A DNA stretch of 64,000 bases from Lentibacillus kapialis (GTDB lineage: Bacteria > Bacillota > Bacilli > Bacillales > Amphibacillaceae). The translations under genes were made by a program, and so were the position numbers. Within the stretch, counting starts at the first letter, position 1; each line of letters opens with the position of its first letter. The notes under the pieces were generated by a model. The model worked only from the letters and a program-made list of their open reading frames with translations. It did not search any database and had not been told where the DNA came from. Where the stretch lies: assembly GCF_014646635.1 (NCBI RefSeq), contig NZ_BMNQ01000003.1, forward strand, positions 1 through 64,000, written 5' to 3'. Shown here one piece after another: positions 35,783-44,870 of the stretch.

Positions 35783-35864
35783 AACGTCAGAAAGTATAAA
35801 AGATGGGTGACTTTATAAGCTTCAGCATTCGCTATAAGGCGAGGCGAATGCCGAGTTTTTCTAA
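35783..35864 (+). repeat. Dispersed hairpin repeat, copy E1 (tandem)
   Basis: It begins AACGTCAGAAAGTATAAAAG, then GATGGGTGACTTTATAAGC, CAGCATTCGC, TATAAGGCGAG, GCGAATGCCG and GAGTTTTTCT. It is directly followed by a second copy. Confidence 0.88.
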
Positions 35865-35865
35865 T

Positions 35866-35950
35866 AACGTCAGAAAGTATAAAATGGTTGACCTTATAAG
35901 AAAAGCTTCGGCATTCGCTATAAGACGAGGCGAATGCCGAGTTTTTCTAA
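35866..35950 (+). repeat. Dispersed hairpin repeat, copy E2 (tandem)
   Basis: This is the best-preserved copy. TCGGCATTCGC at 35908-35918 pairs perfectly with GCGAATGCCGA at 35930-35940 around TATAAGACGAG, and GTTTTTCTAA follows. The hairpin plus T tract has the form of an intrinsic terminator. It lies between citB and the FbpB-like gene. Confidence 0.9.
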
Positions 35951-36049
35951 TGAAAATGAGCAAAGCGTTGATTCCGCATTCATTTATAATTGTAAAATAT
36001 GTGATAAATTTTCAAAGAAATGGTAATACTGTTCGTAAAAGAGGAGTTG

Positions 36050-36202
36050 ATGGTCATTTCTTTGAAAAAGAGACTTTCATTTGATGAGCTTGTCCAGGAA
36101 AATCGAAGGCAAATTTTGCAGGATGAGTCGTTTTTGGAAAGATTCGAGCAAAAAATGGAAAAGAAAATGCAGCATTCATTACACCAAAATCGCGTAAGAT
36201 AA
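36050..36202 (+). CDS. FbpB-like small basic protein
   Basis: The 50-residue product contains KKRLSFDELVQENRRQIL followed by SFLERFEQKMEKKM, the pattern of the Fur-regulated basic protein B family. In B. subtilis these help the sRNA FsrA to repress iron-rich proteins when iron is scarce. Placement just after citB, a major FsrA/iron-linked gene, is suggestive. GAGGAG lies immediately upstream of ATG 36050. No convincing Fur box was found, so iron control is inferred. Confidence 0.65.
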   Translation: MVISLKKRLSFDELVQENRRQILQDESFLERFEQKMEKKMQHSLHQNRVR

Positions 36203-36234
36203 CCTGTCTGTTTATCGTTCAGACAGGTTTTTTG
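36201..36234 (+). terminator. Terminator after the FbpB-like gene
   Basis: AACCTGTCTG and CAGACAGGTT form a perfect 10-base stem with a nine-base loop, followed by TTTTTGG. The left arm overlaps the stop codon. Confidence 0.88.
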
Positions 36235-36348
36235 GTCTTAAAAGTAAACAAACCTTATATAACCATTGTATATTATCGCGATTTTTGCAAAAAATTTAGT
36301 TATAGACATCTTTTGAGGTGTTATTAATTTTGCAAAGGAGCTCCAAAT

Positions 36349-36567
36349 ATGACTGACAAATACAAACCTAAACCGGATGACCGTAGTGACAATGTTGATA
36401 AGCTGCAAAATATGGTCCAAGACACCATTCAAAATATAGAGGACGCACATGACACCATGCAACATTCTACCGGTGAAGAAAAAGAAAAACTCAAGGATAA
36501 AAATAAGCGCCGTGAAGAAGCTATTGAAGGTATGCGCCAAGAAATTAAAGACGAAGCGAATAAATAG
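36349..36567 (+). CDS. tlp: Tlp, small acid-soluble spore protein (thioredoxin-like)
   Basis: The 72-residue acidic, highly charged protein contains KPDDRSDNVDKLQNMVQDTI and ENxEDAHDTM-type sequence, as in Tlp of Bacillus. Tlp is made in the forespore under sigma-G and is a minor spore-core protein. Despite its name it lacks a thioredoxin CxxC. AAGGAG precedes ATG 36349. Synteny citB-tlp-yneP agrees with B. subtilis. Confidence 0.92.
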   Translation: MTDKYKPKPDDRSDNVDKLQNMVQDTIQNIEDAHDTMQHSTGEEKEKLKDKNKRREEAIEGMRQEIKDEANK

Positions 36568-36572
36568 TAACC

Positions 36573-36609
36573 AAAACCTCAAACCACATGTTGTGTGGTT
36601 TGAGGTTTT
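36573..36609 (+). terminator. tlp terminator
   Basis: A perfect 16-base stem (AAAACCTCAAACCACA and its complement) with a five-base loop starts six bases after the tlp stop. It could act in both directions. Confidence 0.88.
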
Positions 36610-36736
36610 CCAGTTCAAAAACATAATTCTAAATAGAACACAAACTGATTGGTGTTGTGCTTTTTCAATACGTACTTAATGCACGAAAGTATGGTAAAAT
36701 AATATATGGACATAGCGTTATACAGGAGGAAAAAAA

Positions 36737-37162
36737 TTGCACAAAACATATACACCAATTGAAGTGAGATACCAAGAGACAGATCAGATGGGGGTTGTTT
36801 ACCATGCTAATTACCTTATCTGGTTCGAAATTGGTCGAACGAAATACATCGAAAGTCTCGGTCTTATGTATACAGATATGGAAAAAAATAATATTGTCTC
36901 ACCTGTTATTGATGCTCAAATAACGTTTAAAAATCCTGTCCGCTACGGTGAAAAAGCAACTGTTGAAACGTGGCTTGATCAATATGATGGCCTCCGTACG
37001 GTTTATGCTTATCAAATCCTGAAGGAAAACGGAACTTTAGCTGTAAGCGGCACAACAGAGCATGTGATTGTTCATAAGGAGTCATTCAGACCGTTATCAT
37101 TGCGGAAAACCTTTCCTGAGTGGCATCAGACCTACATGGAACAAGTGGATGGAGAATCATAA
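36737..37162 (+). CDS. yneP: YneP, acyl-CoA thioesterase (4HBT hotdog fold)
   Basis: The 141-residue hotdog-fold protein has the 4-hydroxybenzoyl-CoA thioesterase signature RYQETDQMGVVYHANYLIWFE (about residues 9-29, shown only in part here: DQMGVVYHANYL). The aspartate and histidine of that motif are the usual active-site region. The natural acyl-CoA is unknown. GGAGGAA precedes TTG 36737. Its stop overlaps the yneQ start by one base. Confidence 0.9.
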   Translation: MHKTYTPIEVRYQETDQMGVVYHANYLIWFEIGRTKYIESLGLMYTDMEKNNIVSPVIDAQITFKNPVRYGEKATVETWLDQYDGLRTVYAYQILKENGTLAVSGTTEHVIVHKESFRPLSLRKTFPEWHQTYMEQVDGES

Positions 37163-37461
37163 TGGCTTTTGGAATTGATCGGAAAGAATTAATTGAGTGG
37201 AAATCAGAAGTTGAATGCGGCCGTATCAGTTTTTTAACTCACTATTGGATTGATGATCGCTTCCCTGGATGTGATACCGTAACAAAAGTAGGGTGCAATG
37301 ATTTGGAAAAACTGGCTGGCTGGGGAAAACAATACAATTTGAATTCGGCTTGGATCCATTTGGACAGAGTGCATCCGCATTTTGATCTGTTCGGGGAAAA
37401 ACAGGCAGCAATATTAAGAAAGGAAGCGCAGTGGGATCAAATAACCAGGTTCAGTTTATAA
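37162..37461 (+). CDS. yneQ: YneQ family protein
   Basis: The 99-residue soluble protein starts MAFGIDRKELIEWKSEV and contains HYWIDDRFPGCDTVTKVGC, matching the conserved YneQ protein that follows yneP in Bacillus. No function is known. The start at ATG 37162 follows GGAGAATC and overlaps the yneP stop codon, so the pair is translationally coupled. Confidence 0.88.
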   Translation: MAFGIDRKELIEWKSEVECGRISFLTHYWIDDRFPGCDTVTKVGCNDLEKLAGWGKQYNLNSAWIHLDRVHPHFDLFGEKQAAILRKEAQWDQITRFSL

Positions 37462-37553
37462 GTTAACGCGTGCACTATAAAATTGATAGCACAAAGGCGC
37501 AAGATCCGAACGTGGTACTTTCTGATAAAGCATCGCAGAGTCCAAATTTAATA

Positions 37554-37768
37554 GTGCGTGTTCAAAAAGGAGGATAAAAAGGACCAAGAAGTTCGAGGCG
37601 GCGCAGTTTCGAGCAGCGGAATGTATGCCTTTAGATACATGAGCACAAGTAATGCTTCCATGAATCCGCTTCGCACGCAGGAAAAGTGTTTTTCTTTTCC
37701 AAGGAGCGGAGAAACAAGCCAACGAAGAAATTCAAAGTGTCATTTTTACCGGACTTTTTGAACAACCT
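37554..37768. mobile_element. MITE-like non-coding repeat (full copy)
   Basis: A segment of about 215 bases is bounded by inverted GTTCAAAAAG termini: GTGCGTGTTCAAAAAGG at the left and CTTTTTGAACAACCT at the right. Its right 60 bases reappear, inverted, at 53409. The frame across it is not a gene. Interior GC is higher than that of neighbouring spacers. The short size, terminal inverted repeats and lack of a gene suggest a non-autonomous element. Confidence 0.6.
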
Positions 37769-37783
37769 CTAATACTGATTTTT

Positions 37784-37850
37784 TAGAAAAACTTGACATT
37801 CAGTTGTGGAGTTTTTCTATAGTTAAAAAGAGGCACTGACGCCTCTTTTT
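37784..37850. terminator. Two hairpins between yneQ and yidD
   Basis: TAGAAAAACT (37784-37793) pairs with AGTTTTTCTA (37810-37819). Directly after it, AAAAAGAGGC (37825-37834) pairs with GCCTCTTTTT (37841-37850). The second is a symmetrical bidirectional terminator between convergent genes. Confidence 0.8.
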
Positions 37851-37913
37851 GTTTATTCAACTGAATTATATCAGACTGACTTTAATCGATTGTTTTCCAA
37901 TTGATGTTTTACA

Positions 37914-38138
37914 TTATTTCACCCGTTTTTCTGGAACCAAATCAACGCCGCCCGAATGAAAGGGATGGCATTTGCCGATCCGCTTGATGGTCAAATAACC
38001 TCCTTTAAAGAAACCGAAGCGTCGAAATGCCACCAGTCCATACTCCGAACAAGTCGGAAAAAATCGACAGGTTGGAGGTTTAAGTGGACTGATCGTTTTC
38101 CGATAAAACTTTATCAGCGCAATAAAGATATATTTCAT
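37914..38138 (-). CDS. yidD: YidD, membrane protein insertion efficiency factor
   Basis: The 74-residue protein has the YidD motifs [20 protein letters not shown] and SEYGLVA, ending [12 protein letters not shown]. It aids YidC-dependent membrane insertion. The conserved cysteines are C24 and C30 in [11 protein letters not shown] 38138 is nine bases downstream of the folE2 stop, so the two probably share a transcript. Confidence 0.95.
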   Translation of the reverse strand: MKYIFIALIKFYRKTISPLKPPTCRFFPTCSEYGLVAFRRFGFFKGGYLTIKRIGKCHPFHSGGVDLVPEKRVK

Positions 38139-38146
38139 AGTGGTAA

Positions 38147-39088
38147 CTATCCTTCCAGCTTATCATCCGTTATCTTATCATACGTTATTGAAGCAACAGC
38201 ATCATGCATATGAATAGATTCTTCGTTTCGGCAATGCACATGGAACTTGGTGATAAACGGCATTTCATATAAATCCGCCGCAACCAGACGTGTCAGATCT
38301 TCTACAAAACGCGGATTTTCATACGCTTCCTCTGTTACCATTTTTTCATCGGGCCGTTTTAAGACCGGGTGCAGTCTGGCACTGGCATTACTTTCAGCTG
38401 CTTCAAGCAGCCATTCTTTCCAGTCTGTTGCTTCATCATCAAAATCCTCAGCCAATGATACGGTCATCGTGACTTCACCACGCTGATTATGAGCGCTATA
38501 TTCACTGATTTCCTTTGAGCAAGGACAAAGCGTCGTAATCAGTGATGATAATGAGGTGGTAACGGTGAATCCCGCTACTATGTCATAGTTGACTGTGATT
38601 GAGACATCTGCATGATTCATCCCGGAAAGACCTGACTGAGGTCCGCGCCTTTCGTAAAACCATGGGAAACTCACTTTGATTTCGGCGTCCTTTTGATTCA
38701 GACGTTCCGCAAGATCTTTTGTAAATGATTTAAGTGCTTGTAAGTTAATAACGAACCCTTTCCGGTGGAATTCTTGGAGCTGTTCGGTAAAACGGCTCAT
38801 ATTGGTCCCTTTACTCGATTTTTCAACACTGGATGTGAACTCAAATGTTGCGATGGTTGTTTGTGATTTGGGCTCCATGTTGCTTGTAACGGTAATCGGA
38901 TGTTTCACATTTGAAATTCCCACCGCATCGAGGTCAAATAAAAAGTCTTCTTGTGTATTTTGTAAATCAGCCATCTGGCTTTTTTCGCTTGGTTTTGTTT
39001 TGGGACCAGGCTCGACAGAACCAAATAATTTATGACGATTGGCTTTATCCGGTAACTGTTTTTTTGTAATTGTCTTAGCTTTATCCAT
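38147..39088 (-). CDS. folE2: FolE2, GTP cyclohydrolase I type 2
   Basis: The 313-residue metal-dependent enzyme makes 7,8-dihydroneopterin triphosphate from GTP for folate and queuosine synthesis. Type IB signatures are [18 protein letters not shown] (catalytic cysteine) and the C-terminal [16 protein letters not shown]. FolE2 can use metals other than zinc, and in B. subtilis it is derepressed under zinc limitation by Zur. No Zur box is seen upstream. ATG 39088 is chosen as the family start; the frame opens at 39130 without support. Confidence 0.94.
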   Translation of the reverse strand: MDKAKTITKKQLPDKANRHKLFGSVEPGPKTKPSEKSQMADLQNTQEDFLFDLDAVGISNVKHPITVTSNMEPKSQTTIATFEFTSSVEKSSKGTNMSRFTEQLQEFHRKGFVINLQALKSFTKDLAERLNQKDAEIKVSFPWFYERRGPQSGLSGMNHADVSITVNYDIVAGFTVTTSLSSLITTLCPCSKEISEYSAHNQRGEVTMTVSLAEDFDDEATDWKEWLLEAAESNASARLHPVLKRPDEKMVTEEAYENPRFVEDLTRLVAADLYEMPFITKFHVHCRNEESIHMHDAVASITYDKITDDKLEG

Positions 39089-39134
39089 AACGATCTGTGA
39101 CCCCTTCCAATTTGTAGCTGTTACTATCATAGTA

Positions 39135-39170
39135 TACTAAAAGTCCAAATAAAGATTCAATTTATTGAAT
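39135..39170 (-). promoter_or_regulatory. folE2 promoter with overlapping palindrome
   Basis: On the minus strand TTGAAT, 18 bases and TATACT form a promoter. The -35 box lies in a 16-base perfect palindrome, ATTCAATTTATTGAAT, at 39155-39170. This suggests a dimeric repressor site. It does not match the Zur consensus. Confidence 0.45.
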
Positions 39171-39182
39171 TCGTTGACCATG

Positions 39183-39764
39183 CTACATCCATTTAATCTT
39201 AGGTTCGGTTTTATTTTTAATGCGTTTGATGTTTTCACGATGACGGTACAATACAAAAATAGTTAATGCTGATGTAACGATGACCAGGCCCCACTCCCGG
39301 AAGATAACGGAGGTGATTATCGCAACAATGCCTGTAACCATGGATGAAAGGGAAACATACTTGGAAAAAAACAAGGTGACCATAAATGATATAATCATGA
39401 CGACAAAAAGCCACGGATTAATGCCTAAAATGATTCCGCCTGATGTGGCGACAGCTTTGCCTCCATTGAATTTTGCAAATAGCGGGTATGTATGACCAAG
39501 AACAGCAAATAAGCCGATTATAAGCCGGGGAACGTCCACATCAAACAATAGAGGGAGAACCGTTGCCAGCGTACCTTTAAGGATATCAGCCAATATAACA
39601 ATAGTACCGGCTTTGATACCTAAAATCCGGAATGTATTTGTAGCGCCGAGATTGCCGCTTCCATGTTCACGAATATCAATGTTATACCCAATCTTTCCAA
39701 CAATTACGCCAGACGGAACCGACCCCAATAAATATGCGATAATTGCAAATACTAAAAACTCCAT
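39183..39764 (-). CDS. plsY: PlsY, acyl-phosphate:glycerol-3-phosphate acyltransferase
   Basis: This 193-residue membrane enzyme adds the first acyl chain to glycerol 3-phosphate. Its three conserved loops are seen as [23 protein letters not shown] and [18 protein letters not shown]. Five membrane helices are predicted. ATG 39764 is six bases from GTGGGA; GTG 39776 is an alternative. It stands upstream of folE2 on the same strand and diverges from the osmoprotectant transporter. Confidence 0.95.
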   Translation of the reverse strand: MEFLVFAIIAYLLGSVPSGVIVGKIGYNIDIREHGSGNLGATNTFRILGIKAGTIVILADILKGTLATVLPLLFDVDVPRLIIGLFAVLGHTYPLFAKFNGGKAVATSGGIILGINPWLFVVMIISFMVTLFFSKYVSLSSMVTGIVAIITSVIFREWGLVIVTSALTIFVLYRHRENIKRIKNKTEPKIKWM

Positions 39765-39839
39765 AACATTTCCCACTTTCCGCTACTTTTTTTGACTTTG
39801 TCCCATTTTACCATGAAGTGACGGTTTAAAGAACCTTTA

Positions 39840-39868
39840 TTGATTGTGATGACAATAGTTTTTATAAT
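39840..39868 (+). promoter_or_regulatory. Promoter of the osmoprotectant ABC operon
   Basis: TTGATT (39840-39845), 17 bases and TATAAT (39863-39868). The spacer contains ATTGTGATGACAAT, a small inverted repeat, and ATTGT recurs several times downstream to about 39897. GbsR/OpcR-type control is possible but not demonstrated. Confidence 0.55.
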
Positions 39869-39931
39869 GATTGTTAAGGGTATTGTAAAGTATTGTCGAA
39901 AATAAATAATGTTAAATCGAGGGTGAACCAG

Positions 39932-40999
39932 ATGATTGAATTCAGTGATGTTAAAAAAACATATCCGGATGGCACAGAAGCACTCAAGGATTTTTCCTTA
40001 AGAATCAATGAGGGTGAGTTAGTCACGTTAATTGGTCCAAGCGGCTGCGGAAAAACAACGACAATGAAAATGGTCAACCGGCTGATTGAACCGACAGAAG
40101 GAACGATCTACATAAATGGCACGAATATCAATGATTATAATATTCATGAATTGCGCTGGAATATCGGATATGTTCTTCAGCAAATCGCATTGTTTCCCCA
40201 TATGAACATTGGAGAAAATATTGCAGTTGTCCCCGAGATGAAAAAGTGGAAGCGGAGAGAAATCCGTAAAAGAAGTGAAGAATTGCTGGATATGGTAGGT
40301 CTTGATCCGTCGACTTACTTACATCGGAGACCAAGTGAATTATCAGGAGGGGAACAGCAGCGGGTTGGGGTTATCCGGGCACTGGCAGCTGACCCGGATA
40401 TCATATTAATGGATGAGCCATTCAGCGCGCTGGACCCGATCAGCCGTGAACAATTACAACATGATATCAAAAAGCTGCATCAGGAAATAAGGAAGACGAT
40501 TGTTTTTGTGACACACGATATTGACGAAGCGCTGGCGCTTGGTGATAAAGTCTGTCTTATGAAAGAAGGGCACATTAATCAGGTTGATACACCACAGCAA
40601 CTGGTTTTGAATCCTGAAACGACATTTGTAAAGGAGTTTATCGGGGAGCGCAAATCACCGTGGCAAACCGCTATCGACGTCATAGCCGGCGAGACAGAGT
40701 CTTTTGTTATTACAAAATCAGCGTATGATGCAGGCAATTACTCAAAACAGGGTACGTTTATCGTTAAGGACAAAGATGACATGTTTGTTTCAGCGTTGGA
40801 TAATGGAAAGCTAGTGGACAACGTCATAGTACTCAAAAACGATATGCCTCTTTATAAGGCTGTGGATGAATTGCAACAAAACAATCAGCAAATTTATCCC
40901 GTCTTAAAAGAAGAAAAGCTTGTTGGAACGTTGACTTATAAAGATGTCATCTCATATTTGAGGCGTGAAACTGCCGCAAAAGATGGGGTGATACAATAA
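39932..40999 (+). CDS. Glycine betaine/carnitine/choline ABC transporter ATPase (OpuBA/OpuCA-like)
   Basis: The 355-residue ATPase has Walker A GPSGCGKTT (about residues 36-44), signature LSGGEQQRVGVIRAL, Walker B ILMDEPFSALDP and a C-terminal CBS pair region (about 255-345). CBS domains in OpuA/OpuC-type ATPases sense ionic strength or c-di-AMP. ATG 39932 follows GAGGGTGA. The stop codon overlaps the permease start by one base. It energises uptake of compatible solutes, in line with a halotolerant lifestyle. Confidence 0.92.
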   Translation: MIEFSDVKKTYPDGTEALKDFSLRINEGELVTLIGPSGCGKTTTMKMVNRLIEPTEGTIYINGTNINDYNIHELRWNIGYVLQQIALFPHMNIGENIAVVPEMKKWKRREIRKRSEELLDMVGLDPSTYLHRRPSELSGGEQQRVGVIRALAADPDIILMDEPFSALDPISREQLQHDIKKLHQEIRKTIVFVTHDIDEALALGDKVCLMKEGHINQVDTPQQLVLNPETTFVKEFIGERKSPWQTAIDVIAGETESFVITKSAYDAGNYSKQGTFIVKDKDDMFVSALDNGKLVDNVIVLKNDMPLYKAVDELQQNNQQIYPVLKEEKLVGTLTYKDVISYLRRETAAKDGVIQ

Positions 41000-42525
41000 T
41001 GGCAGAATTCATCGATACTTTTCAGAACAGACAGGATATGCTGCTTGAAACCATTTGGGAGCATTTGCAGGTATCGCTGCTGTCACTGATTATTGCAATC
41101 ATAATCGCTGTGCCGATTGGTCTTATATTGACCAGATATCAAAGGATTGCTGAACCTATTATTGGTTTATCTGCCATTATGCAGACGATCCCAAGCTTGG
41201 CTGTCCTGGCTTTTTTGATACCATTTTTTGGGATTGGCACGACTCCCGCCATTATCGCTCTGACAGTATATGGGTTGTTGCCTATTTTGAGGAACACATA
41301 CACCGGGATTAATGAAGTCGAACCAGCACTAAAAGAGGCAGCTACAGGAATGGGTATGAATTCCGTAAAACGATTGACCAAAGTTGAACTTCCGATTGCT
41401 ATGCCAGTCATTATGGCAGGCATAAGAACTTCTATGGTTCTGATTGTAGGAACAACGACAATTGCCGCATTGATCGGCGCCGGCGGTTTAGGTGAGCTTA
41501 TTCTTCTGGGGATTGACCGCGGAGCAGATTTAAATCTTATTTTGCTTGGGGCTATTCCAGCTGCATTACTTGCGATTTTTCTAGATTTTGTATTACGCGG
41601 ACTTGAAAAGTTTTCCAGACGTGCAGGGTTCAAATCGTTCACCGCAATGCTCATCATTGCTGTTTTAATCGTTGTATCGCCATTTTTCTTTTCCACTGCT
41701 AAGCAGTCTGACTTGACAATTGGTGGAAAACTCGGTTCTGAACCCGCTGTTCTGATTAATATGTACAAACTGCTGATTGAGGAAGAAACCGATCTGACAG
41801 TTGAACTTAAGCCAGGTTTGGGAAAGACCGCTTTTGTATTTAGCGCGTTAAAAAACGGCAATATCGATATTTACCCCGAATTCACTGGTACAGCGATTGT
41901 TACTCATTTGGATCAAGAAGCGGAAAGTAATAAAAAAAGTGAGGTCTATGAGCAGGCAAGACAGGGAATGCGGGAAAAATATGGGATGGCCATGTTGGAA
42001 CCGATGGCATTTAACAATACCTATGCTGTTGTGACGAAACAGGATCTGGCTGAAACTCATGATCTTGAATCAATCGGCGATTTAAGGCGGATTGAAAATG
42101 ATATCACTGCAGGTTTCACACTGGAATTTAAGGACCGTTATGACGGTTATGTCGGTATGCAGGAGGTTTATAACCTGGATATCTCCAACGTACAGACAAT
42201 GGAGCCGGGAATTCGTCAGGACGCACTGGCAAACGGTGAAGTTGATGTTATTGACGCTTACGCGACAGATAGCTATATGGTTGAAATGAATCTGGTAACA
42301 TTGGATGATCCTAAAAATTTATTCCCGCCTTATCAAGGTGCGCCACTGATGCGTGCGAGTACATTGGAGAAATATCCTGAACTGGACAAGATATTGAATC
42401 AACTCGGTGGCAAAATAACGGATGACCAGATGCGTCACATGAATTATCAAGTTGATTATAAAAACAAAGATCCAGTTGAGGTTGCCCGTGAATTTCTGAT
42501 GGAAGAAGGTTTGCTTGAAGAGTAA
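40999..42525 (+). CDS. Fused osmoprotectant permease / substrate-binding protein
   Basis: The 508-residue protein joins an OpuBB-type permease (about residues 1-215, with the EAA loop EAATGMGMNSVKRLTKVELP) to an OpuAC-type binding domain (about 235-505, starting LTIGGKLGSEPAVLINMYKLL). One membrane helix links them, so the binding domain faces outward and stays tethered. Such fusions replace the separate permease and lipoprotein of B. subtilis OpuB/OpuC. With the ATPase it forms a complete two-gene importer. The precise solute cannot be told from sequence. Confidence 0.9.
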   Translation: MAEFIDTFQNRQDMLLETIWEHLQVSLLSLIIAIIIAVPIGLILTRYQRIAEPIIGLSAIMQTIPSLAVLAFLIPFFGIGTTPAIIALTVYGLLPILRNTYTGINEVEPALKEAATGMGMNSVKRLTKVELPIAMPVIMAGIRTSMVLIVGTTTIAALIGAGGLGELILLGIDRGADLNLILLGAIPAALLAIFLDFVLRGLEKFSRRAGFKSFTAMLIIAVLIVVSPFFFSTAKQSDLTIGGKLGSEPAVLINMYKLLIEEETDLTVELKPGLGKTAFVFSALKNGNIDIYPEFTGTAIVTHLDQEAESNKKSEVYEQARQGMREKYGMAMLEPMAFNNTYAVVTKQDLAETHDLESIGDLRRIENDITAGFTLEFKDRYDGYVGMQEVYNLDISNVQTMEPGIRQDALANGEVDVIDAYATDSYMVEMNLVTLDDPKNLFPPYQGAPLMRASTLEKYPELDKILNQLGGKITDDQMRHMNYQVDYKNKDPVEVAREFLMEEGLLEE

Positions 42526-42689
42526 GAAGATGTCGATATCAGTACAAACGGGCGTCGATTTAGAGCCGGCAGGGTATTATCAACCGGGGAACATATGATG
42601 AATTAAAGGATCGTGAGCTAACTGTCCTAACAGGCACATGTATTAAAGTAGCGCACTCACTCCTTGTTTGATGAATATGAAAATTGACT

Positions 42690-42718
42690 GAATGGCCTCT
42701 TGGGGTCATTCTTTTTTT
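42690..42718 (+). terminator. Terminator after the osmoprotectant operon
   Basis: GAATGGCC and GGTCATTC pair with one wobble around TCTTGG, followed by seven Ts. The 164 bases between the stop codon and this hairpin show nothing else. Confidence 0.85.
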
Positions 42719-42793
42719 GTACTAAAGTAAAATTATAGTATACTAATATACGTGTTTTAAGGTAGTATAAGAATAATTCAATAAAAAAAGCAG

Positions 42794-42822
42794 TTTACAT
42801 TTACAAACGCTTGTTCTATCAT
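42794..42822 (+). promoter_or_regulatory. parE promoter with candidate LexA box
   Basis: TTTACA (42794-42799), 17 bases and TATCAT (42817-42822). The spacer holds CAAACGCTTGTTCT (42804-42817), which resembles the LexA box CGAAC-N4-GTTCG with a few mismatches. parE-parC is reported as part of the SOS set in B. subtilis (recalled, not checked). Confidence 0.4.
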
Positions 42823-42854
42823 TGTAATAACCGTTGTAGAACTTGTACCCTTGA

Positions 42855-44840
<1,986 letters not shown>

Positions 44841-44870
44841 TAGGATATACAGATTTTAGGGGGGATTGGA

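Noticed and set aside
35951-36049. Possible Fur box before the FbpB-like gene
   Set aside because: AT-rich sequence only; no 7-1-7 TGATAAT dyad is present.
37558-37761. Frame across the MITE-like element, ending in the same residues as a frame at 53417-53626
   Set aside because: The similarity comes from the shared non-coding repeat end read in matching frame, and one of the two is truncated.
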